A stretch of DNA of 44,506 nt from a bacterium (lineage in GTDB: Bacteria; Vulcanimicrobiota; Vulcanimicrobiia; Vulcanimicrobiales; Vulcanimicrobiaceae): contig JAKAPQ010000003.1 of NCBI GenBank assembly GCA_021806945.1, positions 1 to 44,506 of the forward strand. The letters run 5' to 3'. Within the stretch, counting starts at the first letter, position 1; every line of letters begins with the position of its first letter. The notes beneath the pieces are model-generated. The model searched no databases. It saw only the letters and a list, made by a program, of their open reading frames with translations, and had not been told where the DNA came from. Shown here piece after piece: positions 9,753-17,461 of this stretch. The translations under genes and the position numbers were made by a program.

Positions 9753-10355
9753 TTGCTCAACGTCGAGCCGCAGGGATTTCTTGCAGCGCGCGAAGACGGG
9801 CGCCTTCTCGGGTACGCGATCTTCGTGCGGAGCCTAAGAGCGATCCAGCGCAAGGCCGTGCTCTCCGGGGCGGCGTTGCGCTGGGCGGCTCGGGCGCTCG
9901 GGGGCGCATTCGATCTGCGGCTGCGTTCGATGTGGCGCATCGTGCGAAATAAGGTGCTATTCCTTACGAGCGAACGCCGGTACCGCAGCATCGGCGACGC
10001 TCAGCTGCTGAACGTCGCGGTCCATCCGCAGGCGCAGGGGCGCGGCGTGGCTACGGCGCTCGTAAGCGAGGGGTTACGCATGCTGCGGACCCTGGGCGTG
10101 CCCGAGGTCCGGCTGGAGGTACGGCCGTGGAACGCTGCGGCGCTGGCGGTCTACGCGCGTACGGGCTGGCGCGAGGTAGGCCGGACGCGCGACCTCGAAG
10201 GGGAGTGGGTCGTCATGGTCGCCAATCCGGCGGGCTCGCTTCGCGGCGGAGTCTCCGGCGAGGGTAAAACGTCGGGCTGTAGCGCAGCTTGGTTAGCGCG
10301 CTTGACTGGGGGTCAAGAGGTCGCAGGTTCGAATCCTGTCAGCCCGAAATCGTGA
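9753..10355 (+). CDS. GNAT-family N-acetyltransferase (RimI-like)
   Basis: LLNVAVHPQAQGRGVATALVSEGLRMLRTLGVPEVRLEVRPWNAAALAVYARTGW; coding-like frame extends upstream to ~9618 without a standard start; the ORF runs through the tRNA. Confidence 0.82.
   Translation: MLNVEPQGFLAAREDGRLLGYAIFVRSLRAIQRKAVLSGAALRWAARALGGAFDLRLRSMWRIVRNKVLFLTSERRYRSIGDAQLLNVAVHPQAQGRGVATALVSEGLRMLRTLGVPEVRLEVRPWNAAALAVYARTGWREVGRTRDLEGEWVVMVANPAGSLRGGVSGEGKTSGCSAAWLARLTGGQEVAGSNPVSPKS
10273..10347 (+). tRNA. tRNA-Pro (anticodon GGG)
   Basis: Acceptor CGGGCTG/CAGCCCG, anticodon arm CTTGA-CTGGGGG-TCAAG, T arm GCAGG-TTCGAAT-CCTGT; no encoded CCA. Confidence 0.95.
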
Positions 10356-10370
10356 AACGGCCCGTCAAAT

Positions 10371-10637
10371 CTAGCGTTTGGCGGGCCCGGTTTTCTTCCC
10401 AAGGGGCTTCAATTCGCGCCGGGCGGCAACCTTGGCTGCGGGCTCTTGCATCGATGGAAGGACGTGGGAATAGAGATCGAGCGTGATGCCGATCGAGGCG
10501 TGACCGAGCCGTTCGCTGACGATCTTCGGATGCACGTTCGCGGCAAGCATCAGCGTGGCGGCATACGAACGATATGTTCCACGAACGACGGTCTTTGGTG
10601 CTGGTCGGCTGCCGTTTTGGTCGCGAAATCGCCGCAT
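10371..10637 (-). pseudogene. Tyrosine recombinase/phage integrase, C-terminal remnant
   Basis: HPKIVSERLGHASIGITLDLYSHVLPSMQEPAA: LGH and catalytic Tyr region retained; HxLRH box degenerate (TYRSYAATLML); rest of the protein absent. Confidence 0.85.
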
Positions 10638-10657
10638 CGAGATGGGGGGGGGGGTGC

Positions 10658-11401
10658 TCAGCGACCGCTGTCTCCGCGGTCAATCGCACGGGCCTTACGG
10701 CGGCGTATATCTACGGCTAATTCACTTGCATATGGGTCCCCTGCTCCGATCATCTGAAGCAGAATCCCTTCGGAGATCTCGCGAACGCGCGGGTCCTGTG
10801 CTTCGGTAGCTGCGAATGCGACAATTTCGGGCGTAGCGAAGCGGTCCAGCAAACGCCTTGCTTCCTCGAACGGGCAATGCTTGAGTTGTTCTTGGTACGA
10901 CGCTACAACCTTGCTTTCCAAGTACCGCGTGTCAGCCTCGTCGTGGGGACGCCCGGTATTGATTTTTGTGAGGATTATATCGATCTCGTCGGGCACTCGG
11001 GTCCCGTCTCTTAAAGGTCTTGCGCGTTGCCAGACCTGATTGAAGTCGCCGGCTTCGAAGTTCCTCGGCATACGAAAGACGTCGATGGGGCGATTCGCGC
11101 CGAGGAGTCGCACGAAATGGTCTTCGGCCACGACACGTTCGATCTCGGCTGGTTTGATTGCAGCGAATATGCCGCCTTCCCCAACGACGTGCGCTGCGGT
11201 CAAGCCTTCGAACTCGAGCACTCGTCGGAGAGCCGTTGCCCACGCGTGAGTGTCGTGGAGAGGATCGACCCAAACGTCGACGTCTTGAGTGGCGCGTGGG
11301 AGGCCGTGTGCGATTACGGCAATACCGCCAAGAACCAAGACGCGGTTTTGTTTGGCGAGTCGTTTGATGATCTCGTGGGCGCTTTTCATTTCAAATGCCA
11401 T
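10658..11401 (-). CDS. Nucleotidyltransferase-fold protein (toxin/DUF6036-like, function unknown)
   Basis: VLVLGGIAVIAHGLPRATQDVDVWVDP matches the GG...R-T-D-D NTase pattern; likely start MAFEMKSAHEIIKRL. Confidence 0.65.
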   Translation of the reverse strand: MAFEMKSAHEIIKRLAKQNRVLVLGGIAVIAHGLPRATQDVDVWVDPLHDTHAWATALRRVLEFEGLTAAHVVGEGGIFAAIKPAEIERVVAEDHFVRLLGANRPIDVFRMPRNFEAGDFNQVWQRARPLRDGTRVPDEIDIILTKINTGRPHDEADTRYLESKVVASYQEQLKHCPFEEARRLLDRFATPEIVAFAATEAQDPRVREISEGILLQMIGAGDPYASELAVDIRRRKARAIDRGDSGR

Positions 11402-11631
11402 TCCCTCATCAGCGCTTCGATTTGATCGGAAATGGCAATCGCAGCTTCGACGGAATCTGGTTCTGGCGCCCAAGGTTCGCTGTTATCTTTGAGCGGCGAC
11501 GGGCGTTCGAGTTTGGAATCGCGCATTCGAGCGAGCGCCATCGACATGGATCGACGTCGCTTTTGGTCGCGGACTGAGGGGCGGTACTGTGTCAACCTAC
11601 CTACCTGTGCCGGCACTTTGCGGCGGAACAA
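11386..11631 (-). CDS. Small protein coupled to the NTase gene (putative antitoxin/partner)
   Basis: 81-aa ORF (internal ATG would give ~53 aa) whose 3' end overlaps the NTase start by 16 nt. Confidence 0.45.
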   Translation of the reverse strand: MFRRKVPAQVGRLTQYRPSVRDQKRRRSMSMALARMRDSKLERPSPLKDNSEPWAPEPDSVEAAIAISDQIEALMREWHLK

Positions 11632-11679
11632 TGGCGCGTTGCAGCGGTGGTGATTGTTTCTGATGGTTTGTGCGGCAAT

Positions 11680-11910
11680 CTATTTGAGAAAGAAGATCGC
11701 GAGCATAATCGTCAGCGACGAGCCCAAGATGAGATAGAGCAGGCGGTCGGTCTTCCGATCTGCGGATTCTTGGAAGGAACGGAGATCTGCGCCAAAGGCA
11801 TCTCGGAGGTTGAGTGGGTTGGCGTCGATAGCGCCGAGTCGCTTGTCGAGGCTTTCATAGCGGGTCTCAAATTGCGTGAGGCGTGGCTCCCAAGATTGAG
11901 CGGTCATCAT
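11680..11910 (-). CDS. Small coiled-coil protein with C-terminal transmembrane helix
   Basis: LRSFQESADRKTDRLLYLILGSSLTIMLAIFFLK: polar helix then hydrophobic tail, topology like XhlA-type proteins. Confidence 0.5.
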   Translation of the reverse strand: MMTAQSWEPRLTQFETRYESLDKRLGAIDANPLNLRDAFGADLRSFQESADRKTDRLLYLILGSSLTIMLAIFFLK

Positions 11911-12106
11911 CGTTAGTATACCACGGCGGGAGAGGTGCTGTGCGCCAGGCAGACGACGTGGTCAGGCAGGGGAGTGCGAGTATTCTCGGGTATTTCTTAC
12001 CGGCCAGCCCTGCCGGCTACCAGACGGGGCAGAAGTAGCGAGTCGGGATGGTGGCGTAGGTATAATGCACTAAGCCCGCATTCGCCAGATGACTTCGCAA
12101 AGACTT

Positions 12107-12135
12107 TTGCGTCGTCGCGGTGATTTCGCTATAAT
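12107..12135 (+). promoter_or_regulatory. Sigma70-type promoter upstream of the transposase remnant
   Basis: TTGCGT (12107-12112) - 17 nt - TATAAT (12130-12135). Confidence 0.5.
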
Positions 12136-12169
12136 GACAGTATGTTTTGCATGATCGATCAGGGCTTAC

Positions 12170-12580
12170 ATGACGAACCCGGTGGGTGAAGCGCAAAACG
12201 GGACGCTTCGCGTAGAGTTTGACCGCCGTGTGACGTTGCAGTTCCGCGGCTCAGTTGTAACATCCGATGCGGGTCTGCTCGCCTATCGCGAACTCGATGA
12301 GGCGCTCGGTCTGAGCGCAGCGGCGGGCGATGCACTCGCCGATGCACGCACCGGCAGGAACGGTCGCCATGCGCTCGTCGGCGTGTTGCGCCAAGCAGTG
12401 TTCGGCCGCCTCGCGGGATAGGAGGATGTGAACGACGCTGAGCGCCTACGTCACGATCCAGCGATGCGCTGGATCGTCGGCGGTAACGCGGCTAAGGGCC
12501 GCGCAGCATCGCCGAGCCAGATGGGCCGGTTCGAAACGCAATGGCTCGCAGCACCTGAAAATCTCCGCAAGGGGCCGTAA
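12170..12580 (+). pseudogene. IS1380-family-like transposase, N-terminal remnant with in-frame amber codon
   Basis: RVTLQFRGSVVTSDAGLLAYRELDEALGL...RLAG*EDVNDAERLRHDPAMRWIVGG...LAAPENLRKGP*: same frame continues past TAG at 12419-12421, then the homology ends. Confidence 0.8.
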
Positions 12581-12668
12581 CGCTTTTGTAACGGTCACGT
12601 GATATACTCGTACCGTGCCTAGGCGGCGCTTGGGGTCCCTTGGGGGATTGAGGCTAAGGGGGAATGAC

Positions 12669-13364
12669 GTGACGAGATACATTACGTCGTTTATTCTAGT
12701 GGGTGTGGCATTGCTGAATGTGACAGCGAGCGCACGCGGCGGGCCGGGTACCTTGTCTTCCGCAACGTTGGTCTCAGTGCAAGAATGGGTTGGACCGTAT
12801 TCGTTCACGTACACGGAGCAGGGCAGGAGTTCAGACGGGCGAGTCTTCCACCGGGAAACCGAGATCGCTAGCGGAGAGGCTACCTTTACGATGTACGAGC
12901 CAGGTGGGTATAGAGGAACCGCTCGGGCCTTCGCATCGTACAACGACTCCTCCGCCGGGGGGTGCGATCCCGGTCCCGATCCCACGATCACGAGGTGGGC
13001 TCGTGGAACAGGAACGCCGGCTACGGATTTGGATATCAGCCGCCACTCTTACAATTGGGATGTCCGCGCGTTCAAAGCCGGAGCAGGCGGCAGCGGCACT
13101 TGTGGAAAGCCCAAGAGCCACCGCTATATTGACATATATCCTGGGATCCCTGAGGGCGTCCGTATCCCGCTTCCGTCAACTCTCGTACTGTGCGGCACGC
13201 TGGACGTAGGGAAAAAGTACCGCTTCGGAGGCTTCGCCCATATGACCGGCTCTTGGGCTTTCTACCCCCAAGGACGGCTGCCTAAAGGACAGGTGTTGCG
13301 TCATCTACCTAAGGGATGCGCGCATATCGGGCAAAGCGAAGCGAAGAGATATATCAACTGGTAA
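12669..13364 (+). CDS. Secreted hypothetical protein
   Basis: GTG start, signal peptide TRYITSFILVGVALLNVTASARG, no recognised domain. Confidence 0.55.
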   Translation: MTRYITSFILVGVALLNVTASARGGPGTLSSATLVSVQEWVGPYSFTYTEQGRSSDGRVFHRETEIASGEATFTMYEPGGYRGTARAFASYNDSSAGGCDPGPDPTITRWARGTGTPATDLDISRHSYNWDVRAFKAGAGGSGTCGKPKSHRYIDIYPGIPEGVRIPLPSTLVLCGTLDVGKKYRFGGFAHMTGSWAFYPQGRLPKGQVLRHLPKGCAHIGQSEAKRYINW

Positions 13365-13441
13365 GACAATATGGAAGGGCGGTTCGCGACCGACGAGGCG
13401 CGCAGATCGAATCAATACGGCTTATGACAACGGAGGAGAAG

Positions 13442-14104
13442 ATGACGCATTCCTATCGGTACGTTGCGGCAATCATCGCGACAATCGGGACATTGTTGCT
13501 GGGAACGATGCTCGCGGTTTCTGCGGCGCCTGCGACGAGCCAGTTTGGCCGGAATCTTGTGGTGAACGGCGGTGCGGAGGCAGATGTCGGCGCGTCAAGC
13601 GACACACAAATCGTAAAGCCATCCGGCTGGACGACGACGGGCCAGTTCACCGCGGTGCAGTACGGAATTCCCGGCGGCTTCCCCGATCGGAACTCTCCCG
13701 GACCTAGGCACCGCGGCAAGAATGACTTCGAGGGCGGCAACGCGGCGAGATCGACCGCGACCCAGACGATCTCCCTTCACCCGTCGCTCGCCGCGATCAA
13801 GACCGGAACCGTTCGCTACACGTTTTCCGCCTGGCTCGGCAGTTGGTCGAACCAAGACGACAACGCGACAGCGACGGTCACCTTCCGCGATGCATCCGGC
13901 GCGTCCGTCGGGAGCGCGATGCTCGGTCCCGTCACACCTGCGCAGCGCCGCGATGTCACCGGACTCTGGTATCGGTCGAGATCGGGACGCGTCCCGAAAA
14001 CCGCAACGCGGGCAATCGTGACAATCGTGTTCACGCGCTACGAAGGAACCTATAACGATGGCTCGGCGGACAACATCTCGCTCGTGCTTACAGCGCCAAA
14101 ATAA
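13442..14104 (+). CDS. Secreted protein with carbohydrate-binding-like/jelly-roll fold (NLVVNGGAEAD start)
   Basis: RBS ggagga before ATG, signal peptide, NLVVNGGAEAD...FSAWLGSW...ATVTFRDASGASVG; fold is inference. Confidence 0.6.
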   Translation: MTHSYRYVAAIIATIGTLLLGTMLAVSAAPATSQFGRNLVVNGGAEADVGASSDTQIVKPSGWTTTGQFTAVQYGIPGGFPDRNSPGPRHRGKNDFEGGNAARSTATQTISLHPSLAAIKTGTVRYTFSAWLGSWSNQDDNATATVTFRDASGASVGSAMLGPVTPAQRRDVTGLWYRSRSGRVPKTATRAIVTIVFTRYEGTYNDGSADNISLVLTAPK

Positions 14105-14154
14105 GCGAACGCCGGGCTAAAGCCGGTTGATACCTGTTCAAGGGAGGTTGAACA

Positions 14155-15135
14155 ATGATCCAGTTGCGTCTTGTTTTCATTTCAGTGCTGGTACTTGGCC
14201 TAGCTGCTTGCTCCGGAAGCACGGGCGCACTCTACAATCCGCCGGGCGGCAATCCACCGAGCGGCGGAGGGTCGTACATCTTAGTGCCGAATTACGGGTC
14301 CCCTGAAGGCATCAACGAATGGAATACCACGGCAAACGGCAACGTCGCGCCGCAGTATCAGATCACGGGCGCTTCCACGACGATCGTCAGCCCCTCTGCC
14401 GTCACTACCGACGCCTCTGGTAATCTCTACGTAGCAGACTTCAACGCGAACGCGATCGATGTCTTCGCCGCGGGCAAATACGGCAACGTCGCGCCGGAGC
14501 GCACGATCGTGGGCGCCGCTACCGGCATCAACGGACCGGAGGGCATCGGCGTCGACAGCGCAGGCGAGATCTTCGTAAGCAATCGGAATGGTAACTCCAT
14601 CACAGTCTATGCCGCAGGTGCGAGCGGCAATGCGCCGCCGATCCGCACGTTGACCGGAGGCTCGACCACGCTCAATTCCCCGCAGCAGCTCGTCGTCGAC
14701 TCTGCGGGAGACATCACTGTGGCCGACGGCAGTCCGGGCAGCATTCTCTACTTCGCCGCCGGAGCGAACGGCGGAGCGGCTCCGACCTGGGCGATTTCAG
14801 GCGCGAGCACGAACATCAGTGACGCTGTCGGAGTGGCCATCGACGGCTCGGGCAACGTCTACGAGGAGAATCTCGCCTCATCGGGCGACATCAATGTTTT
14901 CGATGCTGGATCGCATGGAAACGTCGCTCCGAATCGCACGATCACCTCGAGTGCGATTACGTTTGCCGAGGGTATCGCCGTCGATTCCTCCGGGAACATC
15001 TACGAATCGGATTGTGGCGCAACCGGCGCAATCAACGTCTTCGCTTCGACTGCCTACGGCGCGAGCACGCCGATTCGCACGATTTCCGGCAGCAACGCAC
15101 AATTGCGGTGCGCGTTGAAGCCGTGGATATTCTAG
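14155..15135 (+). CDS. Lipoprotein with NHL-like beta-propeller repeats
   Basis: Lipobox LGLAAC; ~50-aa repeats such as GNVAPERTIVGAATGINGPEGIGVDSAGEIFVSNRNGNSITVYAAG. Confidence 0.75.
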   Translation: MIQLRLVFISVLVLGLAACSGSTGALYNPPGGNPPSGGGSYILVPNYGSPEGINEWNTTANGNVAPQYQITGASTTIVSPSAVTTDASGNLYVADFNANAIDVFAAGKYGNVAPERTIVGAATGINGPEGIGVDSAGEIFVSNRNGNSITVYAAGASGNAPPIRTLTGGSTTLNSPQQLVVDSAGDITVADGSPGSILYFAAGANGGAAPTWAISGASTNISDAVGVAIDGSGNVYEENLASSGDINVFDAGSHGNVAPNRTITSSAITFAEGIAVDSSGNIYESDCGATGAINVFASTAYGASTPIRTISGSNAQLRCALKPWIF

Positions 15136-15264
15136 AGCGGAAGATTCGGCGCATAGTTACCGGCACGGTTTGTACGACGGAATCGCCGCGCGTGTTGCGC
15201 GCGCTGACTTTGATCGAATAGGTGCGATTGCGCAAGAAGAAAGGGCAGACGCGGAACGGTGATT

Positions 15265-15516
15265 TAAATTGCATAGATCTTGCATCCCCAGGGCTGCGTG
15301 ATCATTCGATCGCGAATACTGATACAGTTTGGTTTTGCTATGCCGAGTTCTGCGAGGACGTCGATGCCATCAGGGTCGCATAACGGGAGACTTACCCCGA
15401 ACTCATTGGGCGAATTTCAGCGATCGCCGTCACGCTTGGCGTAATTCGTATCGAGGGGGTCTATCCAGGTCGGGTCGCAGACGCGGTAATAGGTGCCGCC
15501 CGCTGGATCCTCTTCA
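15265..15516 (-). pseudogene. RES-domain toxin remnant
   Basis: GGTYYRVCDPTWIDPLDTNYAKRDGDR*NSPNEFGV: typical RES N-terminus with the expected Trp codon replaced by TGA (15417-15419), then probable internal deletion. Confidence 0.6.
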
Positions 15517-15863
15517 TTATTGCGGTGTATACGAGAAGAGCCGTTTGAGGTAGGCGTAAACCGGCTTGACGCCGCACTCGGCGATGATGTCGAGGACAGC
15601 CTTCTTAAGCCCTTGCTAGGCGTACGCACGATTTGAGGGACGCGGGCGTGGATAAACTTGCGCAGAAACACCTCTGCCAGTTCACGGACGCGATCGACGT
15701 CCGCAGCGGACGTGACGGGAATCCCACGTTCGCGCCACTGCGCCACCGCAGGACGGCTGACGTGGAAGAGTGCCGCAAACTCTTCGGTGCTTAGACCAAA
15801 GGCCGAACGAATCTGATCGATTGTTTCGGTCCCTAGGCGAGGGGGGAAGGCAGCGGCAGGCAT
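15517..15863 (-). pseudogene. Xre/MbcA-ParS-like antitoxin, frameshifted
   Basis: HTH ETIDQIRSAFGLSTEEFAALFHVSRPAVAQWRERG; after a frameshift near 15605 the alternative frame gives KAVLDIIAECGVKPVYAYLKRLFSYTPQ*. Confidence 0.65.
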
Positions 15864-16162
15864 GTCGTGAGTGCAAACTACCCGTAAGCAAAATGCAACC
15901 GATCCGAAAGGTCGAAGCCTGGAGTGCCCACGGGTCAACGCTGGCCGCCTGCGTAGCGGCTAGGCGCGGCCTGACGCCATCGCGTTGCGCTCCCAGACCG
16001 GCCGCATGCCTGCCCTCGCAACCGGGTTTTGCCGCGCTTAGCTCGCGTTCGTGAAGGGCGTGACGCGCGCGGGCCGCAGCCGACGGCGAGATAGGTCGCG
16101 TCGCGCAGGTATGCGTCGATTCGAGCCGGCTCGCCGCCGGCCGGGGGCCTGCCGGGAGCGAT

Positions 16163-16816
16163 CTAGCCGACGGTAATCCGGTTATCGACTTTCGTGACGC
16201 CGGGGACCGTCCAGGCCGCCTGCCACGCACGATTACGTTCGAACCATGTCGGGACGCTCCCCGTCAAGGTGACCCTCCCGCCGTCGGTGTGAATCGTGAT
16301 CCGGTTCGCATCAAACTGGGCGAAGCGGTGGAAAGCACGCTGGATGTGCGCTCGGATGTCGCCGGCTGAAACCGACGGCCGCAGTGTCAGCAAATCGATG
16401 ATCTCGCGAACGCCGACCAATCGCCGCACAACCTGCTCGGCCTCGGCGCGCTGATAGTGCCATTCAACGTCGCCGCGCAACGTCACGCGCCCATCTTGGA
16501 CCGTTACCTGGACCGGCGAGGAAAGCGTGGAATCCCACGCGAGCGCCTCGGCGGCGGCGCGAGCAATGTCGGAATCGTCGCGCACGTGCGTTGCCGATAG
16601 ATCTATTTCCATCTCCTGAGCGATACCGCGCACGCCCTTCACGCGCCCCACGGCCTCCTCCGCGGCCCATTTGGCCGAGAGCGTGGGAATCTTGCCGGTC
16701 AATGTCACGATGCCGTCTTGGACCGCAACTCCGATCCTCGAGGAATCAACCTGCGGATCGAGGTCCAGTTCCGCCAAAACGTCATCACGCAGCTCCTCAC
16801 TCGTCAATGTCAGCAT
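16163..16816 (-). CDS. Protein with three BON domains
   Basis: Three repeats with VQDGIVTLTGKIPT / VQDGRVTLRGDVEW / TDGGRVTLTGSVPT cores. Confidence 0.88.
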   Translation of the reverse strand: MLTLTSEELRDDVLAELDLDPQVDSSRIGVAVQDGIVTLTGKIPTLSAKWAAEEAVGRVKGVRGIAQEMEIDLSATHVRDDSDIARAAAEALAWDSTLSSPVQVTVQDGRVTLRGDVEWHYQRAEAEQVVRRLVGVREIIDLLTLRPSVSAGDIRAHIQRAFHRFAQFDANRITIHTDGGRVTLTGSVPTWFERNRAWQAAWTVPGVTKVDNRITVG

Positions 16817-16975
16817 CTCTCTTTTCCTCCTCATGCGCGAGCGCGAGCCCGCGCATTCCGGAGCATACCGGGGAGTGAAGAATCGGCGAGGAAATTCGCC
16901 GTGGCCTGCAGGAAATTTGCTATGGTTCGTCGGCAGAACCTTCCTCCGTTCTTCCCGAAGAAAGACGGCGGATTC

Positions 16976-17443
16976 ATGGTGGCTTCTCGGCCTCCGCCTA
17001 CGCTAGCGCATATGGTCGTGCAAGCGAGCACTCTCTGCTTGTGCCACGGCGCGGACGCGCGCCAGGAGGTCGTCGATCTCCTCGAATCGCGGCCGCTCGC
17101 GCTCGTTCGAGCTACGCCGAAAGCCCCACGGATCAAGCCGGTCGAAACCGTCCTGGAGTTCAGTCTGTTGCGCGCCCGCGACCGCTCGATCGATTTTTCC
17201 TGGTATCACCGCGGTGGTTTTGCCTTTCCCAGCGTCCGCGGGCAAGCTACCGTTCGGCGGCTTGGCACCGTTGTCGGCATCGCGCTGCGCGCTACCTACG
17301 ACGAGCCGACCGAGGCCGCCGTACGCACCTTCGACGAGGTGGTCGGGCGACAGCTCGTGGAAAGCGTTCTCAAGCAGATTCTTCGATCGATCTGCGTCAG
17401 GCTCGGGCGGGTTCCCGCGAAGGTCGCGCTCTTCAAGTCATGA
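16976..17443 (+). CDS. Hypothetical protein upstream of exporter operon
   Basis: ORF ending 18 bp before the HlyD gene; no family recognised; start uncertain. Confidence 0.45.
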   Translation: MVASRPPPTLAHMVVQASTLCLCHGADARQEVVDLLESRPLALVRATPKAPRIKPVETVLEFSLLRARDRSIDFSWYHRGGFAFPSVRGQATVRRLGTVVGIALRATYDEPTEAAVRTFDEVVGRQLVESVLKQILRSICVRLGRVPAKVALFKS

Positions 17444-17461
17444 CAAGGAGTTCCCCAACAG

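Noticed and set aside
10289-10486. Short ORF starting MVSALDWGSRGRRFESCQPEI
   Set aside because: Classic translated-tRNA artefact (GRRFESCQ)
12596-12612. TATACT box upstream of the secreted protein as a promoter
   Set aside because: No acceptable -35 hexamer at 16-18 nt spacing
14104-14130. GCCGGGCTAAAGCCGG hairpin as a terminator
   Set aside because: Stem is short with a bulge and no T run follows
15417-15938. 173-aa ORF as a single HTH protein
   Set aside because: Internal frame evidence shows it is a frameshifted antitoxin joined to a RES toxin remnant, not one intact protein
15940-16160. Possible coding remnant (PARIDAYLRDATYLAVGCGPRAS in minus frame) before the BON gene
   Set aside because: Too short and degenerate to assign to any family
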